From NCBI RefSeq assembly GCF_947179515.1, contig NC_067488.1, positions 30,198,039 to 30,262,038 of the forward strand: a DNA stretch of 64,000 nucleotides, given 5' to 3'. The translations under genes and the position numbers were made by a program. Source of the stretch: Apodemus sylvaticus. Its lineage: Eukaryota; Chordata; Mammalia; Rodentia; Muridae. Below the pieces are notes generated by a model. That model did no database searches and was not told the origin of the DNA. It saw nothing but the letters and a program-made list of their open reading frames with translations. Positions 24,062 through 36,095 of this stretch are shown here, one piece after another (the first letter of the stretch is position 1; the number at the start of each line of letters is the position of its first letter).

Positions 24062-24571
24062 TCAAAGCCCTGGTGTACTGTAGTTAAGAGAGGTGACAGA
24101 GGAAAGCATTTTATCCTGAAACATCTTTCCCATCCAACTCCTCACTAACCACTCAATGTATTGTTGGTCTTGGGGTATAGATTTCTCAAAGCCATGGGGA
24201 GCCTCTCTTGGACCAACCTCATTAATATCTTGTTTTCTGTTGTTTGAGGATGTTTTTAAAAGCCATCTAATGTCATATGTTTGCATTGGTTCTGCCAGTC
24301 CACATTTGAGCAAAATATTATAATGTACTAGAGTGTCTAGAGTTTCACCCTGTATCAAAAAGTTAAGGATTAATAATGGGCAAGCCATGCCATCATCTTT
24401 GAGAGATTCCATGAGCTGGTCTGTGCTTTTTATCTTTGTGTGTGATACTCCCAGCAGTGCTGTCAAATTAATGCTGTAGTTATCTTTGTTCACCACATAA
24501 GGAACCTGAAGAATGAAGTTTGTGATCCAAATACAGCCCAACAGATTTTGTATGAACCATAAGCTAAAAAA
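24062..24571 (-). pseudogene. Unrecognised minus-strand open frame (possible exon or retrocopy)
   Basis: An open frame on the minus strand ends at a stop at 24062-24064. It can be read for at least 168 codons back to an AG at about 24572 that follows a C/T tract (tttcttttttt), which resembles a splice acceptor. There is no ATG near its 5' end; the first in-frame candidate at 24541 is TTG. The product has a hydrophobic N-terminal stretch and no domain I recognise. An open frame this long is unusual but possible by chance in this DNA. It could be a decayed exon, a retrocopy fragment or noise. Confidence 0.25.
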
Positions 24572-25218
24572 AGAAATGTTTCTTGTCTTTTTAATGATGC
24601 TATATTAATTGTATGAGTCTTCAAATGAAATCTTTAGTGGTGCTTCTAAGTTCTTAAGTACAAAATATATTCTTAAGAAAAATAACAATTTCAGCTTCTC
24701 CTGGCTGTAGATTTTAAGTGTTATGAGGTATTCACTCTCTTACTTTGAGACAATACCTCATAGTTCCAAACATAATGAAGAACCTGAAAACCATAAATCA
24801 TGAAGGAAGTTACCAGCATCATTGCCTTACTACTGCAGGTGGTCCTCAGTAACACCGTCAGCAACACACATGAGCAGATCCTGCCAGTCTATGGCAATGA
24901 TCAAGACAGTTCCTGAAGCAAAGATAAAAAAAAAACCAATTACCCCCAAAAAAATCAACTCAACTTAAACACAAACAATAAAAAGGGAAATTTGAGAGTC
25001 TTTGTTGAACTAGAAATGCCCGGCAAATCATTTAACCAAGAAGGCCCAAGTTCAGCTAAAAGATGCATCAGAACCTTCCCTATGCCCATTCCATAAGGAA
25101 TTAGGATAGGGTGTTCCTGCTGCTAAACTATTGTGACAGCTGAATGTATAGCATATAGGTGGTCTCAATATCTGGGATTTCATATCTAACTCTTGTTACC
25201 CTTCAGTCAACATAGCCC
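24572..25218. other. Non-coding DNA, no clear elements
   Basis: No gene or repeat recognised. Confidence 0.45.
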
Positions 25219-25222
25219 TTGC

Positions 25223-25284
25223 ATTGACTTTAGCACCACCATGAAAAGGAGAGGGACAATCCACTGAGAATGGTGCTGTCTGGG
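25223..25284. repeat. Short dispersed duplicate, copy A
   Basis: The block starting ttgactttagcaccaccat and ending gtgctgtctggg recurs at 27855-27916 with only a few mismatches. The flanks are unrelated. It is not part of an element I can name. Confidence 0.7.
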
Positions 25285-25664
25285 TACTCTGCTAACCTAG
25301 ACGTTACTGAAGACCTAGAGGGATCTGTTTCTGGAGATAAGAGTGTACAATGCCTGAACTGAAACTATCATCAAGAATAAAGTTGGATTTATTTTATTTT
25401 TCCATTTATCCAACAAAGACTTATGGAATATTACTGTGAAGAATTCATGATGAATGGGGTTATGAAAAAATGGAAAAGATTTTATACTTGAAAATTTCAT
25501 AACCAAATGAATTTATGAGAAGTCCCTCTCCCTTAGACCTATTTCGTGTAGCCCACAATATGTAGATTAATAAAATTTTGCTGAGATTCTTTCTCTATAT
25601 ATGAAAGAACACATATACTTGCTCTCACACAGCATAAAACATGGTCTATACCAGCAGTCCTCAA

Positions 25665-26185
25665 ACAGGCTGTAGTGGCTATTCCTGGTTGTCAACTTGA
25701 CTATATCTGGAATGAACTACAGTCTAGAATTGGAAGGCTCACCTATGATCCTAATCTGGAGGCTCGGAGATATGGTTCTGACCTAGATCTTGGCATGCAG
25801 ATCTTAAAGCATAGTGGCTATGAATCCCAGAAGATTAAGACAAGGAGATCTCTGAGTTCAAGATCATCTGGAATTAAAGGTATGGAGACACATGCCTTTA
25901 ATCTGGGCCACACCCTCTGCTGGAGACCTACAGCCTTTAATCTGGGCTACACCCTCTGCTGGAGATCTATATAAGGACATTGGAAGAAGGAAGACTTACT
26001 CATTCTTCCTTGCCTGCTTGCCTCATGGGACTGAGCAACTGCTAGATCCTTGGATTTCCATCCACAGCTGCTGCTAACCATTGTTGGGGAGCTGGACTAC
26101 AGACTGTAAATCATCGACAAATTCCCTAACTATACAGAGACTGCCCATACATTCTGTGGCTCTAGAGAACCCAGACTAATACACA
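25665..26185 (+). mobile_element. Rodent LTR/RMER-like repeat
   Basis: Recognised as a common murine interspersed repeat from its start (cctggttgtcaacttgac) and end (ctctagagaacccagactaa). It has a TATA-like tatataagg near 25970. A roughly 37-bp internal tandem duplication lies at 25895-25968. Family name not assigned. Confidence 0.55.
25895..25968. repeat. Internal 37-bp tandem duplication
   Basis: The words tttaatctgggccacaccct and tttaatctgggctacaccct, each followed by ctgctggaga, sit side by side within the LTR-like repeat. Confidence 0.8.
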
Positions 26186-26218
26186 GGCTGGTTTAGCTCT
26201 CTCCAGGTGAGATTTTCT

Positions 26219-26677
26219 TTTTTTATTAGATATATTCTTTATTTACATTTCAAATGTTGTCCCCTTTTCTGGTTTCCCCACCCCCATGAAAATCCCATAA
26301 TCCATCTCCCCTCCCCATGTTCCCCAATCAACTCTCTTCTGCTTCCCTGTCCTGGTATTCCCCTACACTGCAGCATCGGACCTTTCCAGAACCAAGGGCC
26401 TCTCCTCCCTTTGATGTCCAATAAGTCCATCCTCTGCTGCCTATGTGTCTGGAGCCATGGGTCCTTTCATGTGTACTCTTTGGTTGATGGATTTGTCCCT
26501 GTGAGCTCTGGGGTTACTCAATGGATCATATTGCTCCTCCTATGGCATTGCAAACCCCTTCAGCTTCTTGGGTCGTTTCTCTAGCTTCTCCATTGGGGAC
26601 CCTGTGCTCAGTTCAATGGCTGGCTGAGAGTGGCACCCTCTCTGTATTTGTCATTCTCTAGCAGAGCTATCACCTGG
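26219..26677 (-). mobile_element. L1 LINE 3' fragment, 5'-truncated
   Basis: Minus-strand L1 3' UTR and adjoining region, from the T-rich start with tttattagatatattcttt to 26677. The 10-bp repeat gagattttct occurs at 26209-26218 and 26678-26687. Same general type as 5149-5759. It was inserted about 25 bp right of the LTR-like repeat. Confidence 0.85.
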
Positions 26678-26925
26678 GAGATTTTCTGATGTACAAAAAT
26701 ATTACTGATATCACAAAGGGTAAGAGGCACTGTTATTTCCTAGTCAAACCAGGGATTCTGTCAGATAGTCTGCAATATGTTGGATAGCTCCACATAGCCA
26801 TGAATTCTCTGATTACAACTTTAATGACTGCTTAGCTTGAGAAGCCACGCTATTCAGTTAGATCTAATATCTAAATGCAAGCAGCTGATATACATGCATA
26901 TATTCTTCCCAGTGCCAAGGATTTA

Positions 26926-27703
26926 TTTTATATATATATATATTTATTTTCTATATTCTTTGTGTACAATCCAAAAGCTTTCCTCTTTCCCAGTTCCCCC
27001 CTCCCCATATGTCCCATAAGTCCTCTTCTCTCCATCCATTCTCCTATCTTCCCCCCTCCCTTTTCTCTGTCCTTGTACTCCCCTAAAATGCTGTATCAAG
27101 CCTTTCCAGGATTAGGGCCCTCTTCTTCCTTCTTCATGGGAATCATTTGATATGCTAATTGTATCTTCAGTATTCAGAGCTTCAGGGCTAATTAATATCC
27201 ACTTATCAATGATTGCATTCTTTTGTGATAGTGTCACCTCACTTAGGATATTTTCCAGTTCCATCCATTTGCCTAAAAAATTCATGAATTCATTGTTTTT
27301 AATTGCTGAATAGTACTCCATTGTGTATATATACCACATTTTCTGTATCCATTCCTCCATTGAGGGATATCTGGGTTCTTTCCAGTTTCTGGCTATTATA
27401 AATAAGGCTGCTATGAAGATAGTGGAGCATGTGTCCTTATTGCATGCTGGGGAATCCTCTGGGTATATACCCAGGAGAGGTATAGCAGGGTCCTCCGAAA
27501 GTGTCATGTCCAGTTTTCTTAGGAACTGCCAGACTGATTTCCATAGTGGTTGTACCATGTTACAATCCCACCAGCAGTGAAGGAGTGTTCCTCTTTCTCC
27601 ACATCCTCACCAAGACCTGCTGTCTCCTGAGTTTTTAACCTTAGCCATTCTGACTGGTGTCAGGTGAAATCTCAGGGTTGTTTTGATTTGCATTTCCCTA
27701 ATG
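26926..27703 (-). mobile_element. L1 LINE 3' fragment, 5'-truncated
   Basis: Minus-strand L1 with its A tail converted to a T/A-rich run (26926-26952), a short 3' UTR and the ORF2 C-terminus (complement frame open across 27112-27558). The 15-bp word agtgccaaggattta is at 26911-26925 and 27704-27718, a perfect target-site duplication. Confidence 0.92.
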
Positions 27704-27854
27704 AGTGCCAAGGATTTAATACCTTTAATAGCCAGTTAGAGTTTTCTGGTGGGTTGGAACATTTTGAACATCTTTCTTCTCAAACCTGAACAATTTCCCA
27801 CATCTTTAAGGTAGAAAAGGAGGCTAAAAGCTAGTCTCCTTTGCAGTACTTGGT

Positions 27855-27916
27855 GTTGACTTTAGCACCACCATGAAAAGGAGAGTGACAATCCACTGAG
27901 AACAGTGCTGTCTGGG
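27855..27916. repeat. Short dispersed duplicate, copy B
   Basis: Second copy of the block at 25223-25284, about 2.6 kb away. Confidence 0.7.
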
Positions 27917-28375
27917 AGAACAACTACAGGAAGAAAGTCAGTTTGGTGTTAGAAATGATGACGGCAGCTGATTTCTAGAAACAGCAGAAGTGAGATTTCT
28001 AGATCTGATCTAGATCTGAGTTCTGGTCGTGGTCCTCAGTGGTATGAAATGGGTTCCATTTGGATGTGCTTTTCATCCATGGATTCTCTAGGTGTAGCTC
28101 TCTAGCCTTTGCAGAAACGGGAAATACTACCTAGTGTTCTATGAAACATTCTCTCTCTCCACCATTTTTCTCCTCAGCAAACCCACTGGAGTGGTTCTGT
28201 CCACACTGTCTGGTGATAATCAACAGCAACTGTTCACAGCACATCTGGGATCTCAAATAGATGTGTTTACATTTTTTAGGTCTCATTCACTGGCTGTCAC
28301 CCATCATCTTATTTTGGGCTGAAAAACACTCAGGCTGTTAAAATAATAAAGCATACTAGTGTGAATTGCAAGAAA

Positions 28376-28400
28376 ACACACGTGCGCGTGCACGCGCACA

Positions 28401-28462
<62 letters not shown>
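28376..28462. repeat. (CA)n then (GA)n compound microsatellite
   Basis: CG-containing alternating start (cgtgcgcgtgcacgcgc), then about 12 CA units, then an abrupt change at 28418 to about 22 GA units. Confidence 0.97.
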
Positions 28463-28467
<5 letters not shown>

Positions 28468-29080
28468 TAACTTTATCAATGGCAAAGGAAAAAACTGTTC
28501 TTTGCCACTATAAAAAGTAGCCAGTGTCTTCACTTCCTGACAATTTCTTACCCATGGTCATAAAGACATGCTTGTGTCTCTGTTTTGCTAGCATAGGAAA
28601 TTGGAATCATAGCCCCCTTGCTCCTTTCAAATCAAATTAAAGGGAAGGAGAATAAAAGAATAAACATAAAAACAACACCTTCATAAAGATTTTAAAGCCA
28701 GTCTGCCTTTGAGCTGTCTTGAAGGTTACTTTAAGTGCCTTGTAATACCCAGTTTGCAAAGGATTGACCCTACCATGGGAAAGGAAGAGAAACTACTTAT
28801 GCAAGATGTTCTATCTTGTCCTTTGCTACTTTGGGAAATGCTATCAGGGCTTCTTCTTAGCATTTTATCTTATGCTAGAAGAGAGAACCCTAAACTTAGA
28901 AATTCCCTCACTACCTGTGCATTTTGTTGGTTTTTTTTTTAATGAAAAATGTCCCAAGTGACTGCATATCTATACAGAGTTTTCATTTCAGCTGCACCAG
29001 TCACCCAAACTGTGGAATCTAAAGTCAGAGTCATAGTCAAATTATAACAACTATTTTATCTTATGCCTCATATGTGCCAC
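28463..29080. other. Non-coding DNA, no clear elements
   Basis: No gene or repeat recognised. Confidence 0.45.
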
Positions 29081-29215
29081 ATACTTGCCCTCACTATCTC
29101 TGATCTCCATGATAATGGTTTAAGGTGGATACCTTTCTGAAATGAAGAACTTAGGGCCTCCAGGAAATTACATGCTTAGCTCAAGATCTCAGAGCAGGAG
29201 CTTATGGTTTCTGTA
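29080..29215 (-). repeat. MIR-like ancient SINE
   Basis: Decayed minus-strand MIR pattern (attacatgcttagctcaaga region). Confidence 0.35.
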
Positions 29216-29335
29216 GAGACAAAATTGATTATCTTTCAACTCTATCATGTGTTATCTATAGCCCCCTAGAGGGGCTACCTACCATATCAAAGGATCTATA
29301 CTCTCTCTGTCTCTGGGTCTTTCTCTCCCCCCCCC

Positions 29336-29370
29336 ATGTGTGTGTGTGGATATGTGAGACAGATACACAC

Positions 29371-29419
<49 letters not shown>
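29336..29419. repeat. (TG)n / (GA)n microsatellite
   Basis: C9 run, short TG run, spacer, then about 23 GA units at 29373-29419. Confidence 0.95.
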
Positions 29420-29421
<2 letters not shown>

Positions 29422-31074
29422 TTTCCCACTGAATCATGGTACTTTTAGAAAAAGAAGAAGATCAGTAAGGCCTTGTCACATAGAATCTAATTCAGTTTCT
29501 TACCTTAACCTTAGTATCAAACAAGCAAACAAATAGATGCATATTTTCTACATATTGTCTTCATTTTTCCAGGCCTTTATTTTTTCATCTTCAGTGAAAT
29601 GGAGCTTTATTTTATGTTTCTATTTAAAGATGCCTTATTTAATACATATTCTTGATTTGTTTAAACTTAACTAATGACCAACACAATAGGAACCTTATTT
29701 GATGTGAGCAGATTCTATATAAGGCACACCATAACATAAGGCACGGCATAACATCACATTATAATATGCTAAAAGTTCATTTAAAACAGGCAGAAAATCA
29801 CTAATGAATGCATAAAAAGTAGAAACATGACACAAAAGAAGCTGAAGATTGATCTGAATAAGAAAGTGGCATGTCAATTCATTCAACCTTGGCCAGGAAT
29901 GTGTGTACAGGGACTGACTCAAATACCTGACATTTTATGCATGCCCAAGAATGACTGGAAAATTCACATGAGGATGAATTTGAGATTACAAGTACTGTTA
30001 AGCAATTGAGATAAGTTCATGAAAATGGCATTCATGAATAATGAAGACTATCAATACGTTCATGTATATACTACACAATCCTCAGAACAATCCCATAAGA
30101 TATTTTCTCTAGCAGTCTCCAGAAAACATAAATGAAGATCTGAAGGTAGAATGGGTTTCCAAATACCAGGGTTGTGTAATGGTAAGGCCCAGGATTGTGT
30201 ACCATATTAATTCTTTGAAGAAAAGCTCAAGTCTGATCCACCCCAGTCCTCAGCTTTTCTCATGGGTCCTGGTCCATGACTAATCTGATTGTCTTTTCTA
30301 ACCTCCCTCCCTCTAGTCCACACAACACCCTCCCTACAACTGAACAAATCCACTCCTCTTTACCTTCTGCTCCTAAATTCTGCTGCTGGGTTCAAATGCC
30401 ACATCTACATCCTCTCCAGCTGCAGCTAGTCCACACTCAAAACTGGTTAGTTAGTACCTTGGAGATGATCCAGTATGACTTTGTTATATTCAACTCAGAC
30501 CTAGAGAGGAGCCAGTGATCTGCCCAATGTTTGTGAGAACCAGACAACACTTAAACACAGATGTGAGGACCCTGAGTGACTGTTCCCATGATTCATTTGA
30601 CAGTCCCCTACTTCTCCAAAAAGTTACCTTTGGTCTCAAAGCAAACAACTAAAACCATGGTGCACAGGGAAGAAAGTCAAAGCTAGGCAACACCCTCCTT
30701 CAGGTGCTTTCAAACTGCTTCAAAAGAGCTTTAGGAAGGAGACAGAGTTGATGATTACGTCTGTGGGCCAGGAATCCTCCTGAACTAAGAGACTAACAAG
30801 CCAGTGAATTATAATAGCACAGAACCTCCAGTCTATGAATTTATACAGTTCCTTTCATCTCTAACTCTCAAGTCTCCTTCCAGACATTATCTCACTCTCC
30901 CCAGAGCACCAATAGAGAGAGACCAGATGTAAGTATTGTGCCCATCTTACTGATGTAAAGATTAAATCTCAGAGGCATTAGGGAATGTTCTTACAAGGAG
31001 ATATATCAATAACTCTATTCTTCAATAGCAAAGCCAAAGCTTTGGACTAACAATAAATCTAAACCTTTAAGGGC
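29420..31074. other. Non-coding DNA, possible old MIR/L2 traces
   Basis: About 1.65 kb without recognised genes. Weak MIR-like words lie near 30060-30200 and 30880-31030. Confidence 0.4.
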
Positions 31075-31430
31075 TCAGAGTGAGGAAGATGCTCAGAAAG
31101 CAAAGTGTTTGAATTACAAGTATGAGGACGCGAGTTTGAACCTTAGAAGGCGTACCTAAACAATGCTGGCCTAGTAGAGTGCATATATTATGCCAGTGTT
31201 GGTGAGGTGGGTCAGGTAGATCCCAGAGGCTCCCTAGTTAACTAGCTTAGTCAAATAGATAAGATCTAGGCTAATAAGAGACTATCTCTAAAAATAATTT
31301 AGATGACATCTGAGAAACAGCACCCACAGATATCCTGGCATTTATATGCACAAATGCATGCCGTATACATAACATTAAACATTACATAAACATTAAAACA
31401 CACACATGTGTGCACACATACAAACACTCA
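31075..31430 (+). mobile_element. B4/RSINE-type SINE, diverged
   Basis: tRNA-like head (aggaagatgctcagaaagc), a B1-like middle (gaggtgggtcaggtagatcc ... agagactatctctaaaa) and an acacat-rich tail. This order fits a B4-type composite SINE. Confidence 0.6.
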
Positions 31431-31699
31431 CAAGTCTTTTTAAGTCTTTTTCTACTTTACATAAATAATTGTATAGAAATGAATTAATTAAATTAATATT
31501 AATGAAAATAGAAAATTACCACTTATTGGAGAATTTTCATGTCAATATCTTATGTAAAACACTTCATTGACACTTGGAATCTATTCTATAAATTGATAAT
31601 CATAATCTTTATTTCATAGACATAATCATGACTCTCAATGGTGAGCATCAAAAGCAAGATCTGATCATAGGTCTCCATGACTTAATGGCTGGCTTCATT

Positions 31700-32716
31700 T
31701 TTTTTTTAATTTTTTTTATTCGATATAATTTATTTACATTTCAAATGATTTCCCTTTTCTAGCCCCCCCACTCCCCGAGAGTCCCGTAAGCCCCCTTCTC
31801 TTCCCCTGTCCTCCCACCCACCCCTTCCCACTTCCCCGTTCTGGTTTTGCCGAATACTGTTTCACTGAGTCTTTCCAGAACCAGGGGCCACTCCTCCCTT
31901 CTTCTTGTACCTCATTTGATGTGTGGATTATGTTTTGGGTATTCCAGTTTTCTAGGTTAATATCCACTTATTAGTGAGTGCATACCATGATTCACCTTTT
32001 GAGTCTGGGTTACCTCACTTAGTATGATATTCTCTAGCTCCATCCATTTGCCTAAGAATTTCATGAATTCATTGTTTCTAATGGCTGAATAGTACTCCAT
32101 TGTGTAGATATACCACATTTTTTGCATCCACTCTTCTGTTGAGGGATACCTGGGTTCTTTCCAGCATCTGGCAATTATAAATAGGGCTGCTATGAACATA
32201 GTAGAACATGCGTCCTTATTACATGGTGGGGAGTCTTCTGGGTATATGCCCAGGAGTGGTATAGCAGGATCTTCTGGAAGTGAGGTGCCCAGTTTTCGGA
32301 GGAACCGCCAGACTGCTTTCCAGAGTGGTTGTACCAATTTGCAACCCCACCAGCAGTGGAGGAGTGTTCCTCTTTCTCCACACCCTCTCCAACACCTGCT
32401 GTCTCCTGAATTTTTAATCTTAGCCATTCTGACTGGTGTAAGATGAAATCTTAGGGTTGTTTTGATTTGCATTTCCCTAATGACTAATGAAGTTGAGCAT
32501 TTTTTAAGATGCTTCTCCGCCATCCGAAGTTCTTCAGGTGAGAATTCTTTGTTTAACTCTGTACCCCATTTTTAATAGGGTTGTTTGGTTTTCTGGAGTC
32601 TAACTTCTTAAGTTCTTTATATATATTGGATATTAGCCCTCTATCTGATGTAGGATTGGTGAAGATCTTTTCCCAATTTGTTGGTTGCCGATTTGTCCTC
32701 TTGATGGTGTCCTTTG
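31700..32716 (-). mobile_element. Young L1 LINE 3' fragment, 5'-truncated (1.0 kb)
   Basis: Minus-strand L1 with poly(T), the same 3' UTR type as 809-3820 and the ORF2 C-terminus. It stops within ORF2 at 32716. The 16-bp word aatggctggcttcatt is at 31684-31699 and 32717-32732, a perfect target-site duplication. ORF2 is open over 31957-32523 (188 codons). It is broken upstream by loss of one base in an A run (five T at 32569-32573, against six A in the 2.58-kb copy). Close identity to the first L1 indicates the same, recent subfamily. Confidence 0.95.
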
Positions 32717-32732
32717 AATGGCTGGCTTCATT

Positions 32733-34146
32733 AATAGAAATACAAAAGTGAATTGCTGGGCTGTCCATGAAATGAACATATGTCAGCCTCCAAGGCTCCA
32801 AGGACAACAAAAAAGTTTCCTCGAGCAGTTTCCACTCATTTGAAGAAAGAAGAGTATATGAATAATATTCTATTATATATGCAGCTAGCATGTTCTCTGT
32901 AACAGGCACTGTATTCTGTGCTAAACTAGATTCCTCACCCTCTTAGGCTCACTGTGAATCATAATCCAAGGAACAGTGTTTCCAGCAACCCAGGAAAGAG
33001 CAAGAAGAGGTATGGCCTTGAGTTCACATATTGCGCCTTACAATCTACGCAAATCTATCACCATACTCTTTAACACATTGAAGCTTATTTAACATTACTG
33101 CAGATTTCTTGGTAAAATTGCTTTTCCCCTTTTCATCTTTTATTCCTGGAGATTACAGCTTGTTCTTCATGTTTACTAACAAATACAAATGACTCCCAGC
33201 ACACTGAAAGTATGCCACGAGAGTGCACAAGCTCAATTTAGAAGTATCTGGCCCAAAGCCAATTCCATTAAGACTACTTTGATTCAATATCTTCAGTGTC
33301 TTCTAAGCACTAGTCTGAACTGTACAAGAACTGGAAAAAGTGTTAAAGAAGATAAATTATTTACATCCAGGAAAGTTAGAGCCATGCCCCCCAGAATAGT
33401 CACAGGAAAACCAGAGGATAAAACCAGGAGGACTAACTGTGATTCATAAGGTCTAAGTTTCTTTCATAGTTGCACATAAGAAGCAAACATACACAAATGA
33501 TTTGATCTGATAGATTCAAGCTCATTTGGTCTATATCTAGCAAAGCACAAAATGATAGATCGCCTCATGCTCCCTGTGAGAGCACAGATGGGTTGGACTT
33601 TCCTCTGGACACTCTTGCCTGATGTTGCTGTCCTGCAAGCCAGCCTGGGCCAGCACTTCCTTTCTGCCCTATTGCGCAGCCTGGGAAGTGTCCTTTAGTG
33701 GCACTCTTAGGAGTGACTTCAACTTAGTCTCTAAGTTTCTTATATGATGATCTACATTTTTTTTATCATGAAATCTCTAAATTTAGAACTATTATGTTTA
33801 GTGTTGGGATGGCAATTGCCAAAGAAGAATTTCTCCATGCCCTTGGGAAATAAAGTCCTCAGGCTAGCATGTCTTTCTTCATTGCTACAGCCTGACAAAT
33901 ATAACACAAGAAATGAATCACCACATTTACCGACATCCAAGTTCTTCATGTGCTCCTTTCCATCATAAGCTGCTTCAAGAGCCTTGGCCTTTCTGCCTCT
34001 CCTACTATCAGATTCAAGTAACGTTTACTTGAATTACAAGAATCTACTATATATAGTTCAAGTTTATAAATGGTATTTACTCATATTCTTTCGATAGCCC
34101 TGAGAAGTACATTGTTTGTGACATGCTGACAGTTTTGAAAGTGTTG
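32733..34146. other. Non-coding DNA, no clear elements
   Basis: No gene or repeat recognised in 1.4 kb. Confidence 0.45.
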
Positions 34147-34161
34147 GGAGAGAGACAGAGA

Positions 34162-34230
<69 letters not shown>
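34147..34230. repeat. (GA)n microsatellite
   Basis: About 80 bp of nearly pure GA dinucleotides. Confidence 0.97.
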
Positions 34231-34231
<1 letters not shown>

Positions 34232-34449
34232 CTAAACCCAGGTACTAGTTGGGCAGAAAAGATCTATTGTCCCAAATCAAGTCTCTAGACTCCATCTTCA
34301 ATGTTCCATCTCTTAGCATGAATCAGCCATATTCTGTAGCCAGTCAGTGCCTCAAGGGGAGGAATTGAGACACCAACCCAGTCACAAAACCTCTGACATA
34401 CAGTTTGTCCTGCCTGCAGGATGTTCTGGGAGGGCAGTCTAGCTTAATT

Positions 34450-35010
34450 ATCATCTGAAAAAAATGAGACTTCATCCATAAACTGAGGGGAGCAGATGCA
34501 GACTCCCAGAGCCAAATGTAGAGCTCAGAGAGTCTTGCAGAAAAAGGGGAGAAAGGATTGGAAGAGCCAGAGGGGTCAAGGACACCACAAGAACAGGGCC
34601 CATAGAATCAACTGACTGGGAAACAAATGGACTTACAGAGATCAGAGAGCCCGAGTGGGTCTGACCAAAGCCCTCTGCATAAATATTATCATTGTGTAGC
34701 TCAGTGTCCTTGTGGCATTCCTAATAGTGGGAGTAGGGCTTGTCCCTGACTTTTTACCTGCTGTGGGACCCCTTTTCCTCCTACTGAGTCACCTCACCCA
34801 GCAGTGATGGGAGACTATGTGCCTAGTCTTACTGTAGTTTGTTACAAAATATTTGGTTGATGCTCCTGGAAGGCCTGCTCTTTTCTGAGGGGAGATAAAG
34901 GGAAGATGCAGGAACAAAGAGAGGATGGGGAAGAGAGACTGAGTGAGGTGACAGAAGGAAAACTGCAGTCAGGATGTAATATATGAGAGAAGAATAAATA
35001 AAAAGAAAAA
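34450..35010 (+). mobile_element. Old Lx-type L1 3' end
   Basis: Recognised by the 3' UTR order of gcctagtcttactgtag, tttggttgatgctcctgg, and the terminal gtcaggatgtaatatatgag plus aataaataaa. Diverged, with no open frame. 39165-39570 is a second copy of the same kind. Confidence 0.7.
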
Positions 35011-35779
35011 ACAATGTTGAATAAATGTTTGGGTGGTTGGGGCAGGAAAGAAATTAAGATAGAGAGACGTGAACAGGAAAGAGGGGGTGAAAATACACTG
35101 CAATTTTCTCCATTCCAGGGACCCACCACAAAACTACTGAATACACTCTCTGCCAATTCTTAGGCAGTTCACCCATCTATTTCTGTCAAGTGTAATTTAT
35201 GAGCCACTGCAGGACACCACATGTAGTTTCATCAGAGACAAATTCTTTCTCAGCAAACAGAATGTGGAGGATGGACAGGAGAGAGAACACTTGCTTGCCA
35301 CACCCCAGTACCCTTGTTCCCTGGAGTTTCCCTTTGTAGAGACAGTTTTCATAAGAAGTGAGCACACATGATCCCCCACTGATGTTAATCAGTAAATATG
35401 AATTGAATTTGCTCAGCTGTCTAGCAGACCCTTTAGTGGGTGATAGAGTTGCAAAAGAAATAGGTACAGTTCTATCTCATGTTTATAAAATAATAATAAC
35501 ATGTGGATGGTAATACGATTGTAATTGTGAGGGGAAGTCAGTAAGGAGATGTCTCCAAGGTATTATAGAAGAGAGATGGGGATGCCCGTCTTTAAATGAA
35601 AACGTCCTTCAGACAGGAGCATGGGAAATTGGAAGAAATGGAAGGGCAAAAGCAGACAAAAACTACAATATTCTGTAAGTTGACTTCTCAGAATACATGT
35701 TTGCTCTGCCTCGGGGAAATATAAGGTAGAGAAAGAAGAATTTTTTGAGGCTGTGAAAAGTCTAAGTACTTGTTTCTTT
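35011..35779. other. Non-coding DNA, no clear elements
   Basis: No gene or repeat recognised. Confidence 0.4.
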
Positions 35780-36095
35780 CTTTTGGTATGTGTGTAGTAT
35801 ATATGTGAGCATGGAGTGTTTCCACATGTAAATGCCAGAGTGGAACATCTCACTCTTCTATTCTATGCCTTATACATGTGACATGACGACTCTCACTGAA
35901 ACTGGAAAAACTTTGTTAGGCTAGGCTGGCTGGTCAGTGAATGTTGGAGATCTGTCTGTCTCTGCCTTCCAATGCTGAGATTATAGATAAATGTAACCAT
36001 GCTTGACTTTTCACATGTATCTTCAATATTCAAATTCAGGTCTTCCTCCTTGAAGAACAACTGCCCGTATCCATTGAGTCATCTTTGCAGCCTTA
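35780..36095 (-). mobile_element. Rodent SINE-like repeat, family uncertain
   Basis: Minus-strand words (gatctgtctgtctctgcctt, tgctgagattatag, and a right end like ccattgagtcatctttgcag) show a rodent B1/B4-type composite repeat. The exact family is not clear. Confidence 0.5.
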
